Shown: positions 16,577-24,794 of the stretch, in pieces
Layout of the letters: every line of letters begins with the position of its first letter
Position numbering within the stretch: the stretch's first letter is position 1
Assembly (NCBI GenBank): GCA_023460855.1
Contig: JAEWOS010000014.1
Span: 32,706 to 96,705, forward strand
Source of the DNA: Bacteroidota bacterium
GTDB lineage: Bacteria; Bacteroidota; Bacteroidia; Flavobacteriales; Weeksellaceae
Direction of reading: 5' to 3'
DNA length: 64,000 bases
Program-made: the position numbers and the translations under genes
Notes under the pieces: generated by a model
Databases searched by the model: none
What the model was told of the DNA's origin: nothing
The model's input: only the letters and a program-made list of their open reading frames with translations

Positions 16577-17836
16577 TTATTGCAGAAGTTTAAGTCCGAT
16601 CGCGCAGTTCAGACAGTTCTTTTTGAGACAGAAATGCTGATAATGATAAAGCAAGGCCTGACTTTCCAAAGCTGAAGGAATTTCGCAGCCGAGCTTTTTC
16701 CAGTTGAATATAATGGTATTTTCTTCTGCGGGAAGTTTAGCGTAAAATCCCAATATTTCGTCCGCTATATTTTCATTTTGATGTTTGTGATACGTGTACT
16801 TTAGTGGAAGGATCGCATTGATGATGATTAGTTCAATGAACTTTTCAGAAACCTTTTTCTCATAATCCAATTCAGATTCATTTCCAAAATTAAAACGTTT
16901 ATTCCAGTAACCGGATGCTTTTACACCTTCGAAAATTTGATAAAGTTGTTCCACAGTTTGTGCCTGCATAATTTTCGAAAAGAGATTCTGATGTTTGTGA
17001 TAGAGATTGGCGAGCTGAGACATACGCAATGTCGGGAAATTGGGCGGTCTCAGACGCAGGAATTTTGGACGCAGCGTGGATTTTGGAATACCGTATTTCT
17101 TCGTAAAGAAATCGAATTCGGTCTTCCATTTTTTCATTTGCGCGTCTGTCGGTTTCTGAAGCCAGTTCGAAAGACCGAAAAAAAGCGCCTCGAGCTGTTC
17201 GTTATTCTGACTGATTTTCCGTACAATCTGAAAATTCACTGTTTCGGCGATCTGCCGGAAGATTTCGGCATTTACCCTTAATCCGAAGGCGTACGCGATA
17301 TTGTGGAACAACACCGCTTCGTAATCATTTCTTTGTTGGCGCATTTGAAATTCGATCTCCACAGATTTCTGTTCCAGCCTGTTGAGAAGCGACTCATCAT
17401 GAAAGCCAAAAGGTATTTTGTCCGGTGTAAATATTTCCTCACAGGGAATAAAAGAGATTTCGTTCAGCAGCAGCTGATATTTTTTCAAAGTTTCATCAGA
17501 AATATAGCTTTTCAGTTCCAGGGTAGGGATATTTTTTTCGGAAATTGCTTCGATATCGAGGTCATGTTCAAAAACCGCATGAAGAATTACATTTTCAAAA
17601 TCGGGATTTTCTGAATGACGGTGAAAAATCCAGTCAGAAGTTTTCACATGCAGTTCGATGTTTCCCGCGAGCGTAAGGCCGTTGTGCCGGATTTTAGCAA
17701 AAAGAAAATCGGCTCCGGAATCCTGATTCCATTTGCCAAATTCCAGAATTTCTATGGTGTTTCCTGCTGTATCGCGGAAATCCAAAGAATTGAAAACCTT
17801 ATAGTTCCACAGATACTGCAGAAGTTTTTCGTTCAT
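16577..17836 (-). CDS. DUF2851 family protein
   Basis: A 419-residue protein typical in length for DUF2851, a family found almost only in Bacteroidota. The N-terminal pattern LLQYLWNYKVFN, FGKWNQDSGADFLFAKIRHN, LAGNIELHVKTSDWIFHRHS and NVILHAVFEHD is well conserved and has a look of the PD-(D/E)XK nuclease fold (GADF...NIELHVK), though that is only a suggestion. The C-terminus carries a CLKKNCLNCAIG cysteine motif that could bind metal. No signal peptide is seen. It shares a transcription unit with the PspC-like gene. Confidence 0.85.
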   Translation of the reverse strand: MNEKLLQYLWNYKVFNSLDFRDTAGNTIEILEFGKWNQDSGADFLFAKIRHNGLTLAGNIELHVKTSDWIFHRHSENPDFENVILHAVFEHDLDIEAISEKNIPTLELKSYISDETLKKYQLLLNEISFIPCEEIFTPDKIPFGFHDESLLNRLEQKSVEIEFQMRQQRNDYEAVLFHNIAYAFGLRVNAEIFRQIAETVNFQIVRKISQNNEQLEALFFGLSNWLQKPTDAQMKKWKTEFDFFTKKYGIPKSTLRPKFLRLRPPNFPTLRMSQLANLYHKHQNLFSKIMQAQTVEQLYQIFEGVKASGYWNKRFNFGNESELDYEKKVSEKFIELIIINAILPLKYTYHKHQNENIADEILGFYAKLPAEENTIIFNWKKLGCEIPSALESQALLYHYQHFCLKKNCLNCAIGLKLLQ

Positions 17837-17906
17837 GGCTGCCGTTTTTCTTATTGAAAATTACAAATTTTTCAGTCTTTTCTGTGCTCTGTTTCAGGAC
17901 AATCTT

Positions 17907-17914
17907 TAGCTTTG
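17907..17914 (+). promoter_or_regulatory. -7 promoter element four bases before the ATG
   Basis: TAGCTTTG matches TAnnTTTG exactly and is separated from the ATG at 17919 by four bases (CCTG). Confidence 0.5.
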
Positions 17915-17918
17915 CCTG

Positions 17919-18626
17919 ATGTCCTTTTTAAAAATTCTGTTTTTCATACTCATCGGTTTGTTTCCTGTTCTAAATTATGCACAGAAAGCAGATTCTCTGT
18001 TGGTTAATAATCGGGAAGAGTTTCATCTAAAGAAACTGTATATTCCTGCAGGATTGATGGTTGCAGGGATTTCTACACATTTCGGAAACAGAACAAGCGT
18101 TGAGAATCAGATCGCTTTTGAAAGAAATGAACATCTTTTAGGATTCTCTAATCACATCGACGATTATGCGCAGTTTGCGCCTTTTGTTGCAGTTTATGCT
18201 TTTGAGTGGGCAGGAATGAAACCACGTACGGACTGGAAAAACAGAACGGCTATTATGATGAAAGGTCAAATTGTTAATCTGGGAATGATCTACTTACTGA
18301 AAAAGACGATTGGAGGCAGGCGTCCGGACGGAACTGCGTATTCGTTTCCGTCGGGACATACCGCAAATGCTTTTGCCGGCGCAACACTTGTCAGTATGGA
18401 ATACGGACAGGAACACAAATGGGTTCCGTATGCTTCGTACACGCTCGCTACGGGAATCGGCGTGATGCGTATGGTGAATAACAAACACTATATTTCCGAT
18501 GTTCTTTTCGGAGCAGGACTGGGCATACTTTCAATGAAGCTGGCGTACTGGACGCATCAGTACAAATGGAAAAAACCGGAGCCGGATCATGACCCGCTAT
18601 CTGCAATATATCTCATACCGCAGTAA
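17919..18626 (+). CDS. PAP2 family phosphatase
   Basis: A 235-residue membrane phosphatase of the phosphatidic acid phosphatase type 2 superfamily. A signal peptide or first membrane segment (MSFLKILFFILIGLFPVLNY) opens the chain. All three catalytic motifs are visible: K128 with R135-P136, PSGH at 144-147, and R184, H190 and D194. These residues remove phosphate from lipid phosphates such as undecaprenyl diphosphate or lipid A on the periplasmic face. The exact substrate cannot be told. The promoter box sits directly in front of the ATG. The S9 peptidase gene follows 55 bases later with its own promoter. Confidence 0.88.
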   Translation: MSFLKILFFILIGLFPVLNYAQKADSLLVNNREEFHLKKLYIPAGLMVAGISTHFGNRTSVENQIAFERNEHLLGFSNHIDDYAQFAPFVAVYAFEWAGMKPRTDWKNRTAIMMKGQIVNLGMIYLLKKTIGGRRPDGTAYSFPSGHTANAFAGATLVSMEYGQEHKWVPYASYTLATGIGVMRMVNNKHYISDVLFGAGLGILSMKLAYWTHQYKWKKPEPDHDPLSAIYLIPQ

Positions 18627-18627
18627 A

Positions 18628-18660
18628 TTGCTGAAAAAACACCAAAAATTGCTATTTTTG
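18628..18660 (+). promoter_or_regulatory. S9 peptidase promoter
   Basis: TTG at 18628-18630, a 22-base spacer and TATTTTTG at 18653-18660, followed by the ATG 21 bases later. Confidence 0.55.
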
Positions 18661-18681
18661 GGAGATTTTATATTTACTAAA

Positions 18682-20832
18682 ATGAATTTTTCGAAAATTA
18701 CTTTTTTCGTACTGCTCATTGCAGGACTTGCAGGTGCGCAGAACCAGAAATTTACCATGACAGAAGCAGTCAACGGGCTTCGCAGCAACCTCGCGGTTAA
18801 AAATATTTCGCAGTTCTCCTGGCTGGACGACGGACAGTCGTATGTGCAGGGCGTAAAGAACGGATATCTGATCACCAATATTAAAACCGGCAAAACAGAT
18901 ACGCTGGTTTCAGTTTCGCAACTGAACACAAAACTGAACGCAGACAAAAGGCTGAAAGGACTTCCGCCTGTGCGGTTTCTGGATGCCACAAAAGGTTATT
19001 ACCGCGCAGGAAACCAGTATTTCTGGATGGAAAAATCCGGCTCGGAATGGAATCTTAAAAGCGGCTCCAGTCTGAACGAGGGCGCAGAAAATGTCACTCT
19101 TTTTTCCGATAACGAAACAGCTGCTTATACGGTTAAGAATAATCTGTATGTTTCTAAAGGCGGAAAATCTACGGCAATTACGAATGATCAGGATGAGAAT
19201 ATCATCAGCGGTCAGGCTGTGCACAGAAATGAGTTCGGAATAAACAGCGGAATTTTTCCAGCGCCGAACAGTCAGAAACTTGCCTTCTACAGAATGGACC
19301 AGCGCATGGTGACAGATTATCCGGTGATTGACTGGAGTGTTACACCGGCAAAGAATGTCAACATCAAATACCCGATGTCCGGTTCAAAATCTCATGAAGT
19401 AACTCTTGGAATTTACGATATGAAGACCGGGGCGAAAAGATTTCTGAATATCGATGGCGACAAAGAACAGTATCTTACTGCGGTAACATGGAGCCCGGAT
19501 TCCAGATATATTTTTGTAGGAGTGCTGAACAGAGGGCAGAATCATCTGAAAATGCAGCAGTATGATGCAGCAACAGGAAATTATATCAAAACGCTTTTCG
19601 AAGAGAAGCATGAAAAATATGTGGAACCACAGCATCCGCTGACGTTTTTCCCGAATTCCAATACGGATTTTATCTGGCAAAGTCAGCGAACCGGCTACAA
19701 CCATCTTTTCCACTACAATACCGATAAAGGACTCGTAGCGCAGCTCACGAAAGGTGAGTGGCTCGTGACTGATATTCTCGGTTTTAACGAAAAGAAGAAA
19801 GATATTTATTTTACAGCGACTAAAGAAACTCCCCTGGAAAGACATATTTACCGGATTAACTGGAATAATTTCAAGATCGAGAGAATTGATACCGCTCCGG
19901 GAATGCACACCGGTGTTCTGAGCAAAGACGGAAACTGGCTTTATGACGGTTATACAAATGCGGAAACGCCAAGAAAAGTTAATTTAATCAACACTGCTAA
20001 TTTGCAGACGAAGAATATCCTGACTTCTGAAAATCCACTCAAAAATTACAAAAGACCGGAAATCAAGAATGTAACACTTACAGCAGATGACGGTACGCCG
20101 CTTTACGGAAAACTGATTCTTCCTACGGAGTTCAATGCAGCGAAAAAATATCCGGTAATTGTTTATCTGTATAACGGGCCGCATCTTCAGTTAATTACGA
20201 ACGGATTTCCGGCTTCAGGAAATCTTTGGTACGAATATCTTGCGCAGAACGGATATATCGTTTTCTCAATGGACGGAAGAGGTTCATCCAACCGCGGAAT
20301 GAAATTCGAACAGGCGGTTTTCCGGGATATGGGAACAGTGGAAATGAATGATCAGCTGAAAGGAGTGGATTATCTGAAATCGCTGCCTTATGTAGATTCA
20401 TCGCGTCTTGGCGTTCACGGATGGAGTTTCGGAGGTTTTATGACCACGAGCTTAATGCTCCGTCATCCGGATGTATTTAAAGTAGGTGTTGCAGGAGGTC
20501 CTGTAATCGAATGGGATATGTATGAAATTATGTACACTGAGCGTTACATGGATACGCCGCAGGAAAACCCTGAAGGTTACAAAAATTCGGGTCTTCTGGA
20601 TAAAGTTCAGAATCTGAAAGGAAAACTGCTGATGATTCACGGCGCGCAGGATGACGTGGTTGTTTGGCAGCATTCGGTGAAGTTCCTGAAAGCAGCGGTA
20701 GATAAAGGAATTCAGATTGATTATTTTGCATATCCCGGACATCAGCATAATGTACTTGGAAAGGACAGGGTTCATCTGATGCAGAAGGTTACCGATTATT
20801 TTGATCTTTATCTGAAAGGAGAACAGAAATAA
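18682..20832 (+). CDS. S9 family peptidase, dipeptidyl peptidase IV type
   Basis: A 716-residue exported serine peptidase. The signal peptide is MNFSKITFFVLLIAGLAGA. An N-terminal beta-propeller (about 40-460) with the DPP-IV 'PDSRYIFVGVLNRGQNHLKM' type blades leads to an alpha/beta hydrolase domain. Catalytic residues are visible: S582 in GWSFGGFM, D657 in HGAQDDVV, and the His in PGHQHN (687 or 689). Such enzymes cut X-Pro dipeptides from peptide N-termini in the periplasm, feeding peptide uptake. The frame stays open upstream to 18589, but the ATG at 18682 is chosen from the signal peptide. Confidence 0.92.
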   Translation: MNFSKITFFVLLIAGLAGAQNQKFTMTEAVNGLRSNLAVKNISQFSWLDDGQSYVQGVKNGYLITNIKTGKTDTLVSVSQLNTKLNADKRLKGLPPVRFLDATKGYYRAGNQYFWMEKSGSEWNLKSGSSLNEGAENVTLFSDNETAAYTVKNNLYVSKGGKSTAITNDQDENIISGQAVHRNEFGINSGIFPAPNSQKLAFYRMDQRMVTDYPVIDWSVTPAKNVNIKYPMSGSKSHEVTLGIYDMKTGAKRFLNIDGDKEQYLTAVTWSPDSRYIFVGVLNRGQNHLKMQQYDAATGNYIKTLFEEKHEKYVEPQHPLTFFPNSNTDFIWQSQRTGYNHLFHYNTDKGLVAQLTKGEWLVTDILGFNEKKKDIYFTATKETPLERHIYRINWNNFKIERIDTAPGMHTGVLSKDGNWLYDGYTNAETPRKVNLINTANLQTKNILTSENPLKNYKRPEIKNVTLTADDGTPLYGKLILPTEFNAAKKYPVIVYLYNGPHLQLITNGFPASGNLWYEYLAQNGYIVFSMDGRGSSNRGMKFEQAVFRDMGTVEMNDQLKGVDYLKSLPYVDSSRLGVHGWSFGGFMTTSLMLRHPDVFKVGVAGGPVIEWDMYEIMYTERYMDTPQENPEGYKNSGLLDKVQNLKGKLLMIHGAQDDVVVWQHSVKFLKAAVDKGIQIDYFAYPGHQHNVLGKDRVHLMQKVTDYFDLYLKGEQK

Positions 20833-20851
20833 AACAATACGTTAGAAAATA

Positions 20852-20880
20852 AAAATAGCCGGATTATTTCCGGCTATTTT
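20852..20880. terminator. bidirectional terminator between the S9 peptidase and aquaporin genes
   Basis: An 8-bp core stem (TAGCCGGA with TCCGGCTA) around a 5-base loop, extended by A-T pairs, with A-runs before and T-runs after, so it works for both convergent genes. Confidence 0.88.
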
Positions 20881-20901
20881 CTTTAGAATAATTTGTTGTG
20901 A

Positions 20902-21621
20902 TTAATTTGCGCGTTCCGGTCTTTCAATAAGAAGATTGTATACGAAAGCAGCAGCAACAGCTCCCAGAATCGGAGCAACAATAAACAGCCAAAGTTGCGA
21001 AAGCGCTTCTCCGCCCGCGAAAATTGCAGGGCCGATACTTCTTGCAGGATTTACAGAAACTCCGGTTACTTTAATTCCGACAATGTGAATAAGCACCAGT
21101 GAAAGTCCGATTGCAAGGCCGGCAAAACCACCGTTGATATTTTTGGAAGAAGTAGAACCTAGAATCACCAAAAGGAAAATAAAAGTAAAGATAAATTCAG
21201 CCACAAAAGCGGCAGTTGTATTGTATTCGCTTAAATATCCTTCACCCCATCCATTCGCTCCTAAAGCCCACGGTGCCATTTCAAAACCGGGATGATTGCT
21301 CCAGATCAGATAAAGAATTGCAGAACCAAGTGCTGCTCCGATAATTTGAGCAAGGATGTAAGTCATGGCTTCACCCATTTTCATACGTCCTGCGGCAACC
21401 ATTGAAATGGAAATGGCGGGATTAATGTGGCAGCCGGAAATATGTCCGATGGCATACGCCATTGCCACAACGCTTAAACCGAAAGCAAAAGAAATTCCAA
21501 GCAGACCGACGCCGGTTGTTCCGTCGGCTCCGGCAATTACGGCAGCGCCGCATCCCATAAGAACAAGTACCATGGTACCGAGCAATTCTGCTACAAATTT
21601 TGATGTCAAAGATACATTCAT
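20902..21621 (-). CDS. aquaporin (MIP family), AqpZ-like
   Basis: A 239-residue inner-membrane channel with six membrane helices. Both NPA boxes are intact: HINPAI at 65-70 and SVNPARS at 189-195. H179 and R194 fit the narrow selectivity filter of water-specific AqpZ rather than glycerol facilitators; the AqpZ threonine before the second NPA appears to be Val here. The frame is open to 21693, but homologues begin near MNVSLTSKFVAELLGT, so the ATG at 21621 is chosen. Upstream on the minus strand TACATTTA (21646-21653) is a near match to the -7 box. Confidence 0.93.
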   Translation of the reverse strand: MNVSLTSKFVAELLGTMVLVLMGCGAAVIAGADGTTGVGLLGISFAFGLSVVAMAYAIGHISGCHINPAISISMVAAGRMKMGEAMTYILAQIIGAALGSAILYLIWSNHPGFEMAPWALGANGWGEGYLSEYNTTAAFVAEFIFTFIFLLVILGSTSSKNINGGFAGLAIGLSLVLIHIVGIKVTGVSVNPARSIGPAIFAGGEALSQLWLFIVAPILGAVAAAFVYNLLIERPERAN

Positions 21622-21727
21622 AATAAATAGTTTAATGTTGTTGAATAAATGTATTGATAAAATGATAAACTCCACAAAAAAAGCCCTGCACATGATGCAA
21701 AGCTCGTATTAAATATCTGTAAACGAA

Positions 21728-21961
21728 TTACTTATTCAGATACTGGTATAGTTCATCCTTCAGGTGAAGCCTCTTTTTTCGAAGGTCCGTCAGATGCTCA
21801 TCTGTAGTATGGTTTTGTTCTCCTTCTTCATAATGTGCGATCAGCGCATTCACTTCTTCGTAGTTAACATACAGTTTAGTGAAGGCTTCATCTGTTCCTT
21901 TCAGATCAACAATTTTCTGCGCAAATTCGGGAAATTCGTTGGTTAGTACATGGCTTTCCAT
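21728..21961 (-). CDS. DUF465 (YdcH-like) protein
   Basis: A 77-residue, mostly helical protein. The DUF465 pattern is clear: a PEFAQKIVDLK opening, DEAFTKLYVNYEEVNALI, then LRKKRLHLKDELYQYL at the end. The family is widespread, small and without an established function; a coiled-coil hairpin is expected. The gene lies upstream of aqpZ in the same direction with about 100 bases between them. Confidence 0.85.
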   Translation of the reverse strand: MESHVLTNEFPEFAQKIVDLKGTDEAFTKLYVNYEEVNALIAHYEEGEQNHTTDEHLTDLRKKRLHLKDELYQYLNK

Positions 21962-22069
21962 AATGTCGGGTATTTAAATTAAACTTGTTTTATTCTGATA
22001 TTAAAATTACGAAAAAACTGTCAGTAACCATCGGATCAGTAACATTTTTTTAGCCTTTTGAGACCTGAG

Positions 22070-23131
22070 TTAACTCATCCAGAAACTGTCGAGTTTTTCT
22101 TCGCAAAGCTGCTTTACAACATTAATCCAACGGTCGTCATCATTAAGGCACGGAAGGTAGTGGAAATTTTCGCCGCCCGCATGCACAAATTCTTCACGGC
22201 CTTCAACGGCAATTTCTTCCAGTGTCTCCAGACAGTCGGATACGAATGCCGGACAAACGACAGCCAGGTTTTTCACGCCTTTTTTCGGAAGGTTTTCCAG
22301 CGTTTCATCTGTATACGGTTCGATCCATTTATCGTTTCCGAGTCGCGACTGAAAGGTAACCAAAGTTCTGTCCCTGCTGATTCCCAGCTTTTCAATCACA
22401 AGTTCGGTCGTTTTAAAGCACTGATGTCTGTAACAGAATTTATGGCTCGGATTCCAGTCCTGATTACAGCAATCGCCGATGCTGCAGGTTTTGGTAGGAT
22501 CCGTTTTGTAAAGATGCCGCTCCGGTACACCATGATAGGAAAACTGCAAAGCATCAAAATTTTCAGGCAGATTTTCACGGATCGTTTCTGCAAGACAGTC
22601 GATATAAATGTCGCGGTTGTAGAACGGCTCCACATAATTAAGCTGTATATCGGGAAAAAATTCTCTGCGGACTTCTTCCGCTTTTTTCACAACTGTTTCT
22701 GTAGTGCTCATCGCATATTGCGGATAAAGAGGGAAGAGCACAATATTGTTTACTCCCTGATCCTTTAATTTTTGAATTCCTGTTTTTATGCTTGGTTCCG
22801 CGTAACGCATCCCGATTTCCACAGGAACGTCCACCAGTTTCTCCAGTTTGTTTTTAATCTGTTGGGTGATGACAATCAGTGGTGAACCTTCCTCAGTCCA
22901 GACGGTTTTATAGGCTTCTGCAGATTTCGCGGGACGTTTTCTCAGGATAATTCCGCGGACAAGCAGCGACCGGAAAAACCACCGGTAATCAATAACGTGC
23001 TCGTCCATTAGAAATTCGTCGAGATATTCCTTTACATCAGGAACTTCGGTAGATTTTGGTGATCCGAGATTTACCAGCAGAATTCCTTTTTTAGAATTTG
23101 GAACCTGAGATTTAAGATTTGAAATTTTCAA
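22070..23131 (-). CDS. hemH: ferrochelatase
   Basis: Inserts Fe(II) into the porphyrin ring in the last steps of haem synthesis. At 353 residues it is complete. The core KGILLVNLGSP, YPQYAMSTTET, catalytic H200 in FSYHGVPERH and VCPAFVSDCLETLEEI (E305/E306) are present. Five cysteines cluster at 216, 221, 222, 233 and 238. There is no ATG at the N-terminus: the frame opens with TTG at 23131, and the first 14 residues are encoded by a heptad-repeat tract that fills the junction with nfu. The true start may be this TTG or a nearby non-standard codon. Confidence 0.95.
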   Translation of the reverse strand: MKISNLKSQVPNSKKGILLVNLGSPKSTEVPDVKEYLDEFLMDEHVIDYRWFFRSLLVRGIILRKRPAKSAEAYKTVWTEEGSPLIVITQQIKNKLEKLVDVPVEIGMRYAEPSIKTGIQKLKDQGVNNIVLFPLYPQYAMSTTETVVKKAEEVRREFFPDIQLNYVEPFYNRDIYIDCLAETIRENLPENFDALQFSYHGVPERHLYKTDPTKTCSIGDCCNQDWNPSHKFCYRHQCFKTTELVIEKLGISRDRTLVTFQSRLGNDKWIEPYTDETLENLPKKGVKNLAVVCPAFVSDCLETLEEIAVEGREEFVHAGGENFHYLPCLNDDDRWINVVKQLCEEKLDSFWMS

Positions 23132-23166
23132 TTTATTACTTTGAACCTTGAACTTTAGACCTTTTT
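23101..23166 (-). repeat. degenerate heptad repeat tract at the nfu-hemH junction
   Basis: On the plus strand the tract divides into 7-base units such as AGATTTA, AGATTTG, AAATTTT, and later TTTGAAC, CTTGAAC, TTTAGAC. It runs from next to the nfu stop into the first codons of hemH. Confidence 0.55.
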
Positions 23167-24043
23167 AACCATTAACCGCTTCTACATTTTCCACAAGATC
23201 GGGCACAAACTGTTTCAGCAGGTTTTCAATTCCGCCTTTTAGTGTTGCCGTGGAACTCGGACAGCCGGAACATGCGCCCTGCAAAAGCATTTTTGCAGTT
23301 TTGGAATCTTTGTCATATTCCAGCAAAGAAATTTTTCCGCCGTCGTTTTCCACTGCAGGAGCCACGTATTCTGTTAAAATGTCACTGATTTTCTGTTCCT
23401 CGTCCGTGTATTCGCGGTTCAGGATCTGCTCCACAGGATTTTCATGTTTCTGGGGCGCAATATTCGCAACGGTTTTTCCGGCCTGCAGGAAATCTGCAAT
23501 GAAACTTCTTACGGGAACCATTACTTCATGCCACTGCACAGAATCATCTTTGGTAACGGCCACAAAATTATCTGAGATAAATATTTCCTTGACAAATTCG
23601 AATTCCTCGTAAAGACCTTTTGCAAGCGGAACTTCTGAAGCCTGACCGCGGTCTTTCATTTCAATGAAGCCTTCCAGAATAAAACGCTGGGAAACAAATT
23701 TCATTACGTTCGGATTGGGCGTCATCTCTGCATAGATCGGAAACAGTTCACGCTTTTTCTGGCGGTAAATTCTTGGATTTTCCAGTAGCTGGTCTTCGAT
23801 CATGTTTTTCAGGCTTTCCGATACATGTTCCCATTCTACAGTTTCCTGTTTTGCAACTGCAACAAAATTGGCAGTTATGAAAATTTTCTCAACAAAAGGA
23901 TAGTTGAAAAGTTCTTCAGCCAAAGGAATTTCGGAAAGGTCCGAAGTGCGGTCGAGTTCAACCGAACCCGGAATGAGTGTATAATCGGCGACGAATTTCA
24001 TCACTTTCGGATTTGCCGTCGGTTCTATAGTCAGTTGTCGCAT
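23165..24043 (-). CDS. NifU-like Fe-S scaffold protein with two Nfu_N domains
   Basis: A 292-residue iron-sulfur cluster scaffold or carrier. Two related N-terminal Nfu_N modules are visible: TANPKVMKFV...IPLAEELFNYPFVEKIFI near 8-60, and TPNPNVMKFV...VPLAKGLYEEFEFVKEIFI near 108-160. The C-terminal NifU domain carries the cluster-binding C258 and C261 in GACSGCPSS. Clusters are passed to apo-enzymes such as those of complex I. The frame extends upstream to 24091, but ATG at 24043 fits the family. It precedes hemH in the same direction. Confidence 0.92.
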   Translation of the reverse strand: MRQLTIEPTANPKVMKFVADYTLIPGSVELDRTSDLSEIPLAEELFNYPFVEKIFITANFVAVAKQETVEWEHVSESLKNMIEDQLLENPRIYRQKKRELFPIYAEMTPNPNVMKFVSQRFILEGFIEMKDRGQASEVPLAKGLYEEFEFVKEIFISDNFVAVTKDDSVQWHEVMVPVRSFIADFLQAGKTVANIAPQKHENPVEQILNREYTDEEQKISDILTEYVAPAVENDGGKISLLEYDKDSKTAKMLLQGACSGCPSSTATLKGGIENLLKQFVPDLVENVEAVNG

Positions 24044-24065
24044 TTTTATTAAATTTGAAGAACTG

Positions 24066-24073
24066 CAAAGGTA
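24066..24073 (-). promoter_or_regulatory. -7 promoter element of nfu
   Basis: On the minus strand TACCTTTG matches TAnnTTTG exactly, 22 bases before the ATG. Confidence 0.5.
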
Positions 24074-24161
24074 GTGAATTAGGTTGAGCACAGTATGCTG
24101 TGCATTGTCCGCCTTTCGGTACGATAGATATTTTCTAATTACAAATTCAGATCAGATTTTT

Positions 24162-24698
24162 ATGGCCATTATTAAAGAACTTCTTGGAAAAACCCCGCAA
24201 ATTGGCGACGGAACTTATCTTGCAGAAACCGCTACTGTTATCGGCGATGTTACGATGGGAAAAAACTGCAGTATCTGGTTTAATGCAGTAATTCGCGGAG
24301 ACGTTCATTACATAAAACTCGGCGATCAGGTAAATGTTCAGGATAACGCCATGCTGCACTGCACGTACGAAAAATTTCCGCTGGAAATCGGTAATAATGT
24401 TTCTATCGGCCATAATGCAATTGTTCATGGCTGCGTAATAAAAGACAATGTGCTGATTGGTATGGGCGCAATTGTAATGGACGATTGTCTCGTGGAGAGC
24501 AATTCAATTGTTGGAGCCGGATCGGTGGTAACGCAGGGAACACACGTCAAAACGGGAGAAGTCTGGGGTGGAATTCCAGCGAAGAAAATCAAGGATATTT
24601 CTGCTCATTTACTGGAAGGGGAAGTGAACCGGATCGCCGGAAATTATGTGAAATATGCTTCCTGGTACACAGATTCAGCTACCGATCAAAATCTATAG
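24162..24698 (+). CDS. gamma-class carbonic anhydrase family protein
   Basis: A 178-residue left-handed beta-helix protein made of hexapeptide repeats (for example VIGDVTMGKNCSIWFNAVIR). The gamma carbonic anhydrase positions R45, D47, Q60 and D61 are present, and three metal-ligand histidines are seen at 66, 84 and 89. Proteins of this type either hydrate CO2 or act as acyltransferase-like scaffolds; the intact histidines favour metal binding. The ORF is open upstream, but MAIIKELLGKTP is the usual start. It is divergent from nfu. Confidence 0.88.
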   Translation: MAIIKELLGKTPQIGDGTYLAETATVIGDVTMGKNCSIWFNAVIRGDVHYIKLGDQVNVQDNAMLHCTYEKFPLEIGNNVSIGHNAIVHGCVIKDNVLIGMGAIVMDDCLVESNSIVGAGSVVTQGTHVKTGEVWGGIPAKKIKDISAHLLEGEVNRIAGNYVKYASWYTDSATDQNL

Positions 24699-24794
24699 AT
24701 CATCTGCTAATATCTCTTTAGAAAAATTATTCGAAATCGTATAAGTAACCCGCTTGTACGATTTTATATTTTTAGCAGGATCAATTTTCTGAAA

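Noticed and set aside
22058..22768. 236-codon plus-strand open frame
   Set aside because: Antisense to hemH, which has clear catalytic motifs; the plus translation has no recognisable domain.
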